NCBI GenBank assembly: GCA_017311315.1
Contig: CM029631.1
Coordinates: forward strand, 5,566,680-5,630,679
Source: Dendrocalamus latiflorus
Taxonomy: Eukaryota > Streptophyta > Magnoliopsida > Poales > Poaceae
Direction: 5' to 3'
Length of the DNA: 64,000 bases
Positions within the stretch are counted from its first letter, which is position 1; each line of letters opens with the position of its first letter. The notes under the pieces are model-generated. The model worked only from the letters and a program-made list of their open reading frames with translations, did not search any database and was not told the origin of the DNA. A program made the position numbers and the translations under genes. Shown one piece after another: positions 21,876 through 32,930 of this stretch.

Positions 21876-22472
21876 ATGCTAGGCAGGATCATCTTCTGCG
21901 TGGTGATCGCCGCGGCCGTCCTTGCCGTCGTCCTCCTCGCCACCGTCTCCCCTCTCCCGCGGCGGTCCACCGGCCACAGCAAGGCCCCTCCGAATCTTCG
22001 CACCCTTACGGTGTACATCCATCCGACGGTGCCTGGAACCTTGCAGCAGCAGCGAGTGGTGCACCAAGAACAGGAAGCGAGCGTGGCGAGCGCGCTGGTG
22101 TTCCGCCACAGGATCACGGCGGGGCCGGATAGCACGTCGAGATCCCTCGGCGCGGCCTCGGGGTTCGTGCTCCCGGGCGAGGGGGGCTCGGCGATGTCGG
22201 CGTTCGACACGGTGCATCTGGCGTTCGACGCGGCAGGGCTGTCTGGCAGCCTCTGCGTCGAGGCTGCCGGGAGCAAGAAGCCGGCACCGCCGGGGCCCAG
22301 GCGGCGCACGGGCGACGGGGAGGAGACGCTGCGGGTGGTGGGCGGCACGGGCGCGTTCGCGTTCGCGCGCGGGCACGCCGTCCTGCGCGCCGCGCGTGGG
22401 CAGCAGCTGCGCGCTGGCGCCGGGGCGACGGCGCTGCGGCTTGAGCTGAGCGTTGCACCCGCTGAGAGTTAA
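21876..22472 (+). CDS. dirigent-family protein
   Basis: Single-exon gene, 198 aa, starting at the first ATG of the frame. Residues 5-23 (IIFCVVIAAAVLAVVLLAT) form one strong hydrophobic segment, a signal peptide or signal anchor, so the product enters the secretory pathway. The rest matches the dirigent beta-barrel pattern: TLTVYIHPTV, then ALVFRHRITAGPD..S..LGAASGFV, AFDTVHLAFDAAGLSGSLCV and, most diagnostic, VVGGTGAFAFARGHAVL near residue 150. Dirigent proteins act in the apoplast and steer the stereochemistry of phenoxy-radical coupling in lignan/lignin formation; many members have no assigned substrate. A Lys/Pro/Arg insertion (about 131-145) precedes the VVGGTG motif. The gene is much more GC-rich than its surroundings. 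I cannot tell which dirigent subfamily it belongs to. Confidence 0.85.
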   Translation: MLGRIIFCVVIAAAVLAVVLLATVSPLPRRSTGHSKAPPNLRTLTVYIHPTVPGTLQQQRVVHQEQEASVASALVFRHRITAGPDSTSRSLGAASGFVLPGEGGSAMSAFDTVHLAFDAAGLSGSLCVEAAGSKKPAPPGPRRRTGDGEETLRVVGGTGAFAFARGHAVLRAARGQQLRAGAGATALRLELSVAPAES

Positions 22473-22750
22473 CAGGCGTGCGAGAGCGACGTGTTATTCC
22501 TTTTTTGTTTTGCTACTGTTGATTTCGCAATATATCTTCCGGAAAATATAATGCATTGCAGGCTTGCAGCTTTGATGCCGATAGCGTGATACGCCAAAGT
22601 GTGCATAAAAAAAAAATACGCGTTGCAGGAGTGTGCATCTAGTTTGTTTCCCTTCATTTTTTGAGTGAAAACTGGGAACTAAGGTATTGTTCATGCGAGT
22701 TTTGTGTCTTTTTTTCACCTCTCTGCAGAATGTGCAATGGGACAACTTTT

Positions 22751-23470
22751 TGTAGGATCGATTCACACTAAGATAGGCAATCAGAGGGGGTGAATGATTG
22801 CGGAAGTTAAAAAATAAATTTTAATACTTCCCTTTTCACACAAAACCTATTTAAGCCTTGTTTAAAGTTCTGGACAGAATACTGTATCCTTACTAAAACT
22901 GATCTCGATAAAAATCCGTAACTCCGATTAACCTCAAACTTTTTCAGAATAAACTAGAGACAGTTATTGAACTAACCCAACTGGAATTACGTCAATCGGA
23001 CCTCTAGAACTTGAGATATAAAATAAACAAGATCGCTGATGCAGATAGTGACGAAAATAAATTAAGTCCTAATTATGCAACAAAGCAAAATCTGAGATCG
23101 CTTGCCTGACCGATGGCCGAACAATGTCGTGCGCTTCGTGATCAAAGAGATGCCATGCCAAAGAAAACGTTCAGTCACCCCAAAAGCCGTATATATATTT
23201 TTCTTCCACGGCTGCTCGGTACAAACTCTTACCATGCCGCCGCATGCATATATATACACACACAGCCCAACTCCAACTAGGCTTTAAAATCCTAATTCAA
23301 CTCCAACTAGGCCTTAAAATCCTAATCTAACTGCAACAAGGTTTTAAAATCTTAATCCAACTCCAATTAGGCCTTAAAATCCTAATCCAACTCCAACAAG
23401 GCCTTAAAAATCCTAATCCAACTCCAACTAGGCTTGGGCTTTTTTTTTACCTCAACTAGACTTTTGGCCA
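22751..23470 (-). mobile_element. Copia-type LTR fragment
   Basis: Starts TGTAGGATCGATTC and soon reads AGAGGGGGTGAATGATTG. This is the reverse complement of a common plant Copia LTR 3' end, and it resembles the LTR at 63414. No pol, primer site or second LTR is seen and the distal boundary is unclear; 23470 is a conservative limit, and repeat-like sequence may run on to about 24000. Confidence 0.5.
23269..23437. repeat. tandem repeat, 30-bp unit, about 5.6 copies
   Basis: Imperfect copies of AACTCCAACTAGGCCTTAAA plus ATCCTAATCC. One copy is 31 bp and the last is partial. It lies inside the LTR-like sequence starting at 22751. Confidence 0.9.
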
Positions 23471-25254
23471 ACTAATTTTCAAGGGACCCGAAACCCTTTC
23501 TAACACAGGTTTTTCACACTCACGACTTTTCTAACATGTCACGTGTCGAAGACTCCAGGACCGCACCTCTCGTAGCTTCTCCACGTATCATCCACCTTTG
23601 ATCTCCATGCGCCCCAAGCATGAGCTCGATCATCTCGTGACTTCCTTGACCGTCCGAACCTCAGATCTCCTCATCTTAGTTCCGGTCCAACTCGTCACCG
23701 ACCATGATCGCCTCCATGCTCAACCTGCACATGCAAAGACCAAAGAACATTCTTCCGGCACAAGCTCGTCTCAACTTGACCAACATCAATCCGTACACAC
23801 GTAACACAACTCACATAACACCGCTTAAACAAAATCATCAATTATTCATCATAACAAATTAACTATTGTCAATTATTTATCACCAAAATATTCTAAACCT
23901 AGCCACATGGTCTAACAATTTTATAGCGAGTTCATCACTTAAGTTTCCTGTGGCTTAACAATCAAGCCCGTGAAACTATCAAACATCACAAATGCATGGT
24001 ACGAAAATCCGAACATCAGATTCGATTCTGCCAATAAAATAGTAACTGAGATGATCGTCCTTGTGGTTGGCTAACATCGTGGTTGTTCAAGGCCAGACGG
24101 AAGCGCGAAAAAGATCCCGGCTCGGCCCAACCAGCCCACCACGGCTCAATCCCCCAGCGCAGGAGGTCGTCCAACCCACGGCACGAGACAGGCCGTCGCA
24201 GCTCGGCACGACGCGAGGGCGGTGGAGACGCTGGTCGCTGCGGGCTTCGTCCTCTCGCAGTCGACGGGCGGTGTCGCCTAGCCGTCGATGCGGGCTCCGT
24301 CCTCTCGCAGTCGCTTGCTGCTGCCGAGGAATCATACAAGAAGCAGCGGGACGCGGCGGCTAAGAGATGGAGCCTGTCCGGCCGGGCCCAATCCCCGCGC
24401 CACCACCGCCGCACCCGGCTATCCAGCCCCCTCGCGCGAGAGTCGAGACTGCCCCTTCCGCGCTCCTAAGCGGCGCGGGGGATAAACCGCCGAGGCAGAA
24501 GTGAAGAGCCGGCGCCACACGGCCCTCACGCCTTCGCCGTCGAAAGCGCGCGGCCATCCATCGATCTCATTCGTTGCAGGATCATGGCCATTCGGCATTT
24601 CCAGGCGTGGCTATTTTTTATTCTTCATTTATCGCCTTCAGCAACGGCTTCGTCCGCCGTGACCACATCATCCCATTTGAGCTACTGGGGTTATGGACAG
24701 CAAAAAAGTATTGGCAGATTTGTTTTTAGATTTCTCATGACTCACGATTCACGAATTGTGTTATCTGAGTCACGAAGCGCACCACGAACGAATCTGTTTA
24801 TCTGTGTAGGCGGTGCGTACCTAACGATCTACTAAGTAGAAAAAATAGGCTCTGAATCGGGGTTGTGTTTTCCTTTTTCCCAAGAAGCTTTTATTGGCAT
24901 TGCGTACAAAGTACTCATCAATCAATATCTCTGTACTACACACAGTGAAAAAAGAGGAAACTAATGACTTATACAGTTTTTGCTACTATTCCTTGTCGTG
25001 TTGACCTGAAATAATGAATGAATGAATGAATCAGAGCTAAGTAGCTGACCTATCAGAAAGGTATGCATGATTAAACAGAGAGTGAAACAAATCTGAACTC
25101 TGCTTGTATAGCTCAGGGACTGCAATTCTGAATCTTCCAAACCCCTTCCCTTATTGTACGTAGAAACCTTGATCTGTTCCTCTGGTTTGTGTGTATTCAT
25201 AGCGTATGATATATTGCCATGCTGATAATTCTCGTGTAGCACATGGAGATATCT
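23471..25254. other. intergenic, no gene seen
   Basis: Contains a GC-rich patch (24080-24560) open in several frames on both strands with no recognisable protein, and the 3' flank of the UPF0114 gene. No supported gene. Confidence 0.45.
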
Positions 25255-26564
25255 TCATGCAAAAGATTGCTTGCGTTGTTGCTGACGACGCATTGTGATC
25301 TTTGACAGGAGGAAGACGCCGGCGGAGGAAGAAAGCACCGCTCCCGCGAAGCACGCCAGGTCGAGGCCGCTGACCAGCGGCACGCTCTTGAACTTCTCGA
25401 GAACGCCTACCTGGAGCAGCAGGAGTATGGCGTGGCCAATCCTCGACTTTGCCTGCGTGAGGGACTGGATCCTGGCCCCTTCTTTCAGCTTCTGGTATGG
25501 ATTTGTAGCTTCTCGTTAGCATCGACACATGTGTAATGGATCTGTCTACATGGACTACTAAACTATTGACAAGGCTCAATTACCTCTAGGTTGAATGCGC
25601 CTAAGTGTGATTTGTCAATATGCCGTCCCGGTTCCTGAATGCTCCGGGAACCATAAAACATGATGTACATCCCCATGCCAAACGTGAGAAGGGCAGTGCC
25701 AATCAGAAACATGTCTGACGAAAAGGGATTTTCTCCCAAGTTAGTAGGTGCAAGTGCGACGTTGCGCAAACTCAGTTTGACGTGAAAGGTGCTTAGTGAT
25801 CTCACAAGGATGTACCTATTGCTTCAATAAGCAGCTTGATGATCTCGGCTTGATCTGCTATCTGGAACATGGCACGGAATTGCATGAAGGATGACTTCAG
25901 AACGACACCACAACCCTACAGACACATGAAAGGGTTTTGAGTCTTCTTGGATGTCTTCACTTTTAACATCTTGCATCATTGATTTCACTTGCAGGAGGAA
26001 GAAGCTTACCTCGAGAAAACATGGGACTGAACCAACAAGCGATCCGGCCACACCGATCAGCGTGAACGACTGGCATCTGACGACACACTGAGTTCGCCGT
26101 CCAGATGAACTTTATTACCAAAGATGAGTACCTTACTTCTATGAATTGAAATTTCTGTAACATGTCAGCCAGTTAGTTACCTGATGGATAATGGTCTCGG
26201 CGATTTTCGCCCAGTACTGGCGCGTCAGTGCGAGCCACGTCGCCCCAAACTTCCTAAGGACCAGCCTCCTCGTGATCTCATACGCCAGAGGTAACAAAAG
26301 GTCAACGTTCTTCGCATCCTCCGGTACGAAAAGCCCCCGCTGCTTCTCCGGCGTGGTACTGGCAGTTCCCAAGGTGATAAAGGCAGCCTTCTGCTCGCCG
26401 GCGCGGCTGATCCTGAGCTTCTTTTTCGCCTCCCACAGGAACTTGAGAGACGCGGTGCGGCACGGGCTGGCGTTGCCGGAAGCCGAAGACGACGGCAGGT
26501 GGCTGTCCGGATGGAATGCTATGGCGGTTGCCCTGAGCAACCTGCTGCTTGCACCTGCTGCCAT
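25255..26564 (-). CDS. UPF0114-family membrane protein, five exons
   Basis: Exons on the minus strand: 26564-26181, 26087-26010, 25915-25816, 25714-25584 and 25491-25255. All four introns have GT..AG ends and phases agree, giving 309 aa. Residues 1-45 are Ser/Ala/Arg-rich, like an organelle transit peptide (plastid or mitochondrion, inferred). Hydrophobic segments: about 135-153 (TLIGVAGSLVGSVPCF), 189-208 (MFLIGTALLTFGMGMYIMFY), 249-262 and 269-294. The EAIDMFLIGTALLTFGMGMY block across the exon 3/4 junction is characteristic of UPF0114, a family shared with bacterial YqhA. No function is established; an organelle membrane protein is likely. An in-frame ATG lies about 70 bp upstream of the chosen start. 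I preferred MAAGASSR because it gives a normal transit-peptide start. Confidence 0.88.
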
Positions 26565-29444
26565 TGCTGAACTCGGGCGAGCTCTCTTCCCTCGTGTACT
26601 GCAACCGTTGCTTTTATTGTGTTTATCAGTTAACATTTGGTGAGGACCTGTGAGCCTGTTGAATTGAGACCATACAAATACGCGTATGCACGTATGAAGG
26701 GGAAGAGAGGGATCATATGGGACATGCGTAGCAAGCAGCAAGTGGGGATGATTCCAAGAATAAACGGGCGCACAGAGGTGGCCGGTGAAGGGCGTGTGAA
26801 ACGGCAGAAGATTCCAATAGCGTCTCTTGTGGCTGGGGCGGAGTTGAACCGGCCGAACGATATCTAGGAATCTACTTGGTTTCTTTCATGTGTTGGTGCT
26901 TTTTCGCGCTGTCACTGTGTGTTGCATAATATCAGTGATATTTTTGCACCTTTTGGGTTGTGCGGCTATATGTAATCCATTGGAGATCGATGTGGTTGAA
27001 TGGGGATTACCTGTGGTTCTAGCTACTGAACGTAATGTAAATGGTTGAGGTCTTGATTTGCATACTTTAGTTGGGTTTCGGTATAATTGCAGGTTATCAA
27101 GCCTTGTCAATAACTCAATATCATCCTTAACCTGAGGAGATAGCACCATGTAGTACAAAGTACTTCAAAGAACGAAAAGTTCATTGACTCCGTATGCAAA
27201 CTGCATAATGCTTTCTTTCGAGTCTCCGGAAAAGAGCCTTTTTTATGGTACACTAAATTTACTATGAGTCGTTCATTCTTCTCGTTCTAATCGTTTAGAT
27301 TAGTGAGAATTTAGATATACTTCGTATGGAAGTGGGAGCAGTAGAATATCCAGGATGGGCAAAATTGTAATTTCCCTCACTTCCTCTCGATTCGTGCTTC
27401 TCATTCGTTAGGGAGGCTAAATACAGGCAACGGTGCCACCGCCTCCATCATCTCCGAGCTTCCCCGCTCGATCCCACTCCCCTCGTCTCCCAATAAACAC
27501 AACTAGGATTAGAGTGAAGTTCCAGCGCCGCCGTCGCGATTGGCGTCGCCGCAGCCGCCGCACGTGCATCTAGCTGCCGAAGCTGCTATGGTGGAGCCAG
27601 GCTGCCTCGCCTCGAGCGGCGGCCGTCGTCGCCGCCCCTTCCTCCCTTCTACGCGCAGCTTGAATCCCACCACATGTTTGCTTCAGACGTTCAGTTGAGT
27701 GTTCTGGTGATGTTGAATTGTGGATTGTGAGTTATATGCAACAATTCCCACTTTGTGTGCTCGATTTGTGAAATGTACGAAATTTTAAGTTGTAACCATT
27801 TAAATTTTGGAAGCTTTTTTTTTTTCTGATTTGTGCATGTGAGTTCAGAAATTGAATTACACGAATGCTTCTGATTGTGAAAAAGGTCTGAATATTATGG
27901 GCTGACAATGTGGTGACTCCCATAGTCCCATTTGATGGTTGAGTGACAAAATTGTGTATGAAAAATGTCTGAATGTTATGGGCTTACAATGTTTGAATGC
28001 ATGAAAAATGTAAATAACAACGCAAGTTGCAGGGAACTGAAAATTGTGAGTTTTTTCATTACAGTTTTTTTTTGTGAAATGAATGTATGGATGGAAATAT
28101 GAGAGCTATAGCAGCAGCTGGGCATTGCTACAACATCAGGAGTGTCAAATTTGCTACAGCATCAGGCCTATTGATACCATTTGCATGCCTTTAGCTGTTG
28201 CTCGGCACAAGCTGTCAAGCTGCCTGCTGCTGCTGGTACAAAAACAAGTATTGGATCCTTAAAGAAACACATGAAGACCGAAGTTGAAGTTTGCACCACT
28301 TTCAGGAATGCACAGAAAAATTCAGGATTCAGGACCAAAAATTCATGTGAGTAGGAAATGCAAGTTTCAATCAGTTGCTCCTGCTGAGCAAAAGGCTTTT
28401 TGTCCTACTGTTGCTGACTGGTAGCTTCTGCAACTGCTCCTTGCCCTTTGCAACCGGCTGCTTGCTAGTTGTTGTACACAAAAACGCATAGTTCCATACT
28501 TAATACATTGTACCGCCAATTCTAATAAATTTTTTCTCAGTTTGTTCTCAGAAATTTCTTAGTTTGTGTATTAGTTATTGCTTGTGTGAATGGAACTTGC
28601 AAGTCAAATTTTCAGAAGGAAAAAGATAGCGAAAAACAGATACGGATCCATTTGGATATTGCCATTCATGGAATCAACATTCACCACAAGAGATCAATCT
28701 GAAGGTAGCTCACCTGCACAACTTAGATTACAATAGGACTTGCAGAATTTAACTGATTACAACTCACAATCCACGATTCAACAAATAAATTGCTTACATA
28801 GTTACATTTCACGCTGAAGAATTCAGAATTCAACTCACGAATTGCTTACGACAAGAGGCACTGAAATTTCACATGCTCACGGCACACGGAAACAACGGCC
28901 GACGTGCAGGGCGGCCACCGTTGGGGGGGGGGGGGGGGGGGCAACGACATCTCCTACGTGGGCGACGGCGACGCGCGAGACAGACGCGGCTACCGCACGT
29001 ACGAGACAGAAGTGAAGGAGCGCCTTCCTCGGCGGCGGCGTCTCGGTGGTGCAGTGGCACCACGACAGCGCGCGTAGGACATGGAGGCGCCGACGCTTGT
29101 ATGAGACGGAAGAGGCGGCGCTCCTTCCTAGGGGTGGCGTCTCGGTGGTGCAGCGACGAGGTGCAACGGCACTGCAGTAGCGCGCTTAGGACACGGAAGC
29201 GCCAACTCTTGTTCGAGACGGACGCGGCGGCACTCCTTCCTCGGCGGCGGCGGCGCGGACGTGCAGCGGTGCCAAACCTTAGAACTCTAGTAGGCGGCGA
29301 GATAGCGGTGGTGCTGGGACCACGGCAATGAAAAGCAGGTGGAGTAGGAGCAGCAGTGTGTAGGGGAGGAGGGGGCGATGAGGCTGGCGGGTAAGGTGGT
29401 GGCCGGTGGCTGTTGAGGATGGGAGGCGGAGGTGGGTTTGATCC
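26565..29444. other. intergenic, no supported gene
   Basis: Promoter side of the UPF0114 gene, then 27400-28870 with no supported frame, and a GC-rich stretch (28873-29440) open on both strands with Arg/Pro-rich low-complexity translation. A 19-base G tract is at 28923-28941. No gene is recognised. Confidence 0.45.
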
Positions 29445-29646
29445 CTCACACACAGTGGCGGACCCAGTATTTTACCAAAGGGTATGCCGTACCAAAATTT
29501 TTTTATACAATTCGGTAAAATCATTTGCCAATTCAGTAAATAATTGTAAAATTTGCATCGTAATTCGGTATACAGGCACTAAATAATATAATAAGTCTTA
29601 AATTCAAGGATTAAGTTGGACGGAGGAGGAAGAGGAGGTGGTGCAG

Positions 29647-29769
29647 ATGAACCTGACGTTGAGTCTAGGCATCGATGGTGGTGCCGCGGAAAAGAAGCGC
29701 AAGGTGCGGGACGGGGAGGACTTTGGCGATAATATTAACACAACTATATCTCATTTGTGTAAACTGTAA
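29647..29769 (+). other. 40-codon open frame with an LxLxL motif inside the hAT element
   Basis: The short frame starts MNLTLSLG, which resembles the EAR-type LxLxL repression motif of plant transcription factors, followed by a basic EKKRKVR stretch. It could be a third captured fragment, or chance. Nothing else supports translation. Confidence 0.25.
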
Positions 29770-29990
29770 AGCAAATTCATATTTTTCATATGTTACAGAT
29801 ATCAAATTCTAATTAACAGGAGATGGAATGTCAGGATTGAGACAGCAAGTGGGGATAACAGGGAGGTTTTTATGAAGCATGATCACCACACAAGGAATAG
29901 CTAAAAATGGTCAGTAGGCCCTAGAGAAGCCAGCTGATGTATCTCAGTGGAAAAACAGGCAAAAAAAAAGGAACTATGGCATGCAATAAC

Positions 29991-30714
29991 CTGAAATGGG
30001 CGCATCATTTTTTCGAAACGATGATGAGTATACAAGCAGAAACACGTTCCAGGCTTTACCCGACCAGCTCGTCCTCGTCTCTGTTTTGCATTTGCACGAG
30101 AAATCCAATCTTCTACTATGCTCGACATTTTCTGCAAAAAATATATGACAAAACAGTTAGTAGCGTCATTTACTATGCCAACCACAGGTGCAGGTTCATC
30201 AAGGACAAGTTTTGCCAAGTGCCTTGCCAGTAAAATCTACAGTGCACCCTCCAGTTAACAAACCAACCATAAAAAAGAATGAAGAAATCCTTGCAAAAGG
30301 ATTATGCAAATGTTATGTCTGTCTATATTCAAATCTACAGGTACAAACAAGAGAAATGTGCCCTTCTGTGGGTTATAGCGGTTCTCCTTGTGCTTTCCAG
30401 TATCAACTACATATATAACATCATCAATTGTAATACTGGTCTCTGCTATGTCTGTGGCAACAATAACCTGCAAAATTATGTAGTAAGTAACTAAGTACTC
30501 AGTAGGTCAGTGAGAGAGAGAGCGAGAGAGAGCGAGAGAACTCACCTTGCGAAAATTTTCCGGTGGAGACTGAATCACTGAAACACCTTCCTTTGATCAA
30601 TGGGTGCAAGCAGTGAATGCAAAGGGAGGATCCAATCAGATGATGCCCCTCTGGCCCTCTAAATCTAACTGAAGCAGATAATCTATCAATCAACATTTCA
30701 ATCTCTGCAACTCC
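29991..30714 (-). pseudogene. captured DExH-box RNA helicase fragment (DExH7/DHX29-like)
   Basis: Three exon-like blocks inside the hAT element. 30714-30546 has GVAEIEMLIDRLSASVRF, after helicase motif IV. 30467-30363 has motif V, VIVATDIAETSITIDDVIY, then VDTGKHKENRYNP. 30131-29991 has motif VI, QRRGRAGRVKPG, then YTHHRFEKMMRP. Order and spacing are those of the second RecA domain of DEAH/RHA helicases, closest in my reading to plant DExH7. Intron ends are mostly GT..AG, but the donor after the motif V exon reads GGC rather than GT. The first block has at least two frameshifts and an in-frame stop, so the native reading is broken. Motifs I-III (ATP binding) and the C-terminal domains are absent. 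No helicase activity is expected. Confidence 0.88.
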
Positions 30715-30778
30715 CTGTACCAGCATCATAGACAGGAAAGGATGCTCCACAAGGTAAGAAATCTATTAGAAAAAAAAG

Positions 30779-31111
30779 CTAAACTGAGAGATCCGCGGGC
30801 GAGCTACTCTCCTCGCCGCTGCCGTTGTTGTCCCTCTCCGGTGAGAGGCCCCGGTAGGCGGGCCCAACCTGTGGCGTCCGGAAGAAGAGCAGGTTCAGGT
30901 GGTGCCTGAGCGCACCGCCCGATGAGTCCGACTTCCTGCGGGACACGTACGGCGACAGCGACCTCGGGAACGCCGCGGGAGCAGCAGGAGGCGACAGCGA
31001 CGACGACGCGTCGTTCTGTGCGGCGTCGAGAGCGAGCAGGCGGTCGCGGAGGCACGTGGCGCAGACGCCGCCGCCGGCCTGGTGGGGGTGCATCTTGCAC
31101 CTCATGCCCAT
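30779..31111 (-). pseudogene. captured N-terminal fragment of a plant Cys/His protein (DUF740/OCTOPUS-like start)
   Basis: A 110-codon open frame from an ATG 144 bp inside the right terminal repeat of the hAT element. The start MGMRCKMHPHQAGGGVCATC followed by LRDRLLALDAAQ matches the N-terminus of plant proteins beginning MRCxxHP..GVCAxCLRERL. The frame runs on through a Ser-rich stretch (SLSPYVSRRKSDSS) and stops after PADLSV, where captured sequence appears to end and the helicase fragment begins. It keeps its own ATG and sits 5' of the helicase pieces in the same orientation, so it could serve as first exon of a chimeric transcript. It is intact as a frame but truncated as a gene. The family assignment is moderate. 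Confidence 0.65.
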
Positions 31112-31263
31112 CTCATCTCATCTCCCCGCGCCCCTCGCCACCGCTGCGCGTTCCTTGCGCACGGCCATGACTGCGCGTTGGTACTGAGTTTGGCTGCCGG
31201 CTGGGCCCCAGGGTATGCCGTGGCCCACCCGGCATACCCTGTGGGTCCGCCCCTGCTCACACA

Positions 31264-31818
31264 CGCAAAAAAAAAAATTCATAAAAAAACGTGTATCATG
31301 CCGCTAACAATTAAACGGCTAGATTTGATTTTTATTGACACTATTTACTATCAGTATAGTATACCGTAAAATTTCTCTCGGAAAAAGAGCAGAAAAATCA
31401 AAATATTTTCCCTGCGTCGGCAGGTAAAAACGTTCCAGAAACGTGCGCGACAATGCTCGGCCTCGGCCGGGGCGGCGAGCTCGTCCGTCCATCCAAACAT
31501 AACCCGCCTCCTGTTAGGATCGACTGCACGCGCGGCCTTTGTAACCTACGACGATGGCACATGGCAGGAGGAGGAGAAGTGGACGGGGAGTCGGACGCAA
31601 CGGGTCTCTTGGCCCTCCGGTTCCTATTTCCTCCCCGTCCGAGGGCACGTGACAAAAACGCCGGCCGCTCGTCCCCCCGCATGCCGCCTAATGCCGTCTA
31701 CGTTTTCTTCCATACGAGGAAGCTAGGAACCATCCGTGCGCGCGTGGAAAGCGGCGTGCACTCTGAACGTTTGAAGAAGGCTTACATTTGTCAGTCTCGT
31801 AACGTGGGAGGTTACACT
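31264..31818. other. intergenic, no gene seen
   Basis: Sequence between the hAT element and a Copia LTR. GC-rich from 31440 to 31700, with open frames of no recognisable family. Confidence 0.45.
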
Positions 31819-32930
31819 TGTTAATGACCGTCGCAGAAGAGTCTAATTTAATTGATTTTTCGTAGATAAAAAATGAAGTAAATACAAGTAATATAAAAAT
31901 AATAAATTAAACACAAGAGATGAGGAAAAACTTATTTCTTTATTACCTTTTTCTTTTTCAAGTACAAGAACATGATTGGTAGGTGCCCATCATGAGCCAA
32001 GATCTCAAGCCTAGGTCTAAATTTCCCAACACTCCACCTTGGTCACTCATCCGATATGTTTATGTCTCATCAAAACTCTATAAAAACCTAGTGAAAAAAT
32101 TTAGAGAAAGAGTACATGATACATGTTATGTTGTATTGTACGAATTGCCTCATTAAAAATCTTGGCCGAGAAACTTCAGGAAAATTCGTCAAGGAAAAAA
32201 GAGTATAATTCACCCAATTTCATTTAAACTGCAGGATTTATTCTATGGATACTCGATCTTCGTGATCAAACTTTAATAGTGAGCTCGAGAAGAATCTCCT
32301 CCTGAGTTCTGCACTTCTCTAAGTCTCATCATTCCAATTCTACGTACACATCTTTCAAAGTTAGATGCTGGAAGTGACTTAGTAAATAAATCTACAAGAT
32401 TTTTATACGACTTACTATGCAGTATCTTAATTTCGTCTATCTTTTGCAATTCATGAGTATAGAAGAATTTAGGGTTGATATGCTTTGTGAGATAACTCTT
32501 CACGAAACTCGCATGTACTTGTGCAACACAAGCTGCATTATCTTCATAAATAATCGTAGAAGCTTGCATGATGTTCAATCCACATGATTGCAGGATGTGG
32601 TGAATCATCCATTGAAGCCAAGTACATTTCCGTGCGGTTTCGTACAGTGCTATGATTTTTGAGTGGTTCGTCGAAGTTGATACAAGACTTTGCTTCAACA
32701 ATTTCCATGAAATTGCGGTTCCACTACATAGAAATACATAGCTTGTTTGTGATATAGCTGTATGTGGGTCCGACAGGTACCTGCATCTGCATAGTTAGTC
32801 ATATTCAGGACCTAATTCTTTCTGTAGAATAGTTTAAGATCTTTGCTTCCTTGGAGGTATCGAAAAATGTCCCTTATTTTCTATCATGCCTTTTGGTAGG
32901 TTCTGCACTATACCTTTGTGGCGCTCCGTG
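31819..32930 (-). mobile_element. truncated Ty1/Copia element: 3' LTR plus RNase H
   Basis: In element orientation the RNase H end of pol (32930 to 32273) is followed by a purine stretch (CCAAGGTGGAG, 32042-32032). A short LTR comes next, 32031 to 31819, beginning TGTTGGGAAATTTAG and ending TTAACA (213 bp, TG..CA). Everything upstream of RNase H, including the 5' LTR, is missing. Confidence 0.75.
32273..32930 (-). pseudogene. Copia polyprotein, C-terminal RNase H fragment
   Basis: The open part (32273-32701) reads through the C-terminal half of a Copia RNase H: STNHSKIIALYETARKCTWL, IIYEDNAACVAQ, a TKHINPKFFYTHEL block, then LVDLFTKSLPASNFERCV. Upstream to 32930 the earlier part (YADAGYLSDP-like and GYVFLCGGTAISWKS-like blocks) is present but split by stops and frameshifts. 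Integrase, reverse transcriptase and protease are absent. No function expected. Confidence 0.85.

Larger units (their letters stand above)
29453..31255 (-). mobile_element. non-autonomous hAT element carrying captured gene fragments (Pack-hAT-like)
   Basis: 1,803 bp with terminal inverted repeats CAGTGGCGGACCCA / CAGGGGCGGACCCA (13 of 14 match). It is flanked by a perfect 8-bp target duplication CTCACACA (29445-29452 and 31256-31263), the hAT hallmark. Both ends also share GGGTATGCCG in their subterminal parts. No hAT transposase or BED finger is present. On the minus strand the interior carries first the N-terminal part of one plant gene (30779-31111), then exons plus introns of a DExH RNA helicase (29991-30714). 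Keeping introns means capture at the DNA level, not from mRNA. A transcript from the right end could join both fragments. Confidence 0.88.

Noticed and set aside
21879..22458. Minus-strand and alternative plus-strand frames over the dirigent gene
   Set aside because: Arg/Ala/Pro-rich shadows without family motifs.
28873..29453. Two long overlapping frames on opposite strands
   Set aside because: GC-rich low-complexity translations beside a 19-base G tract, with no family match.
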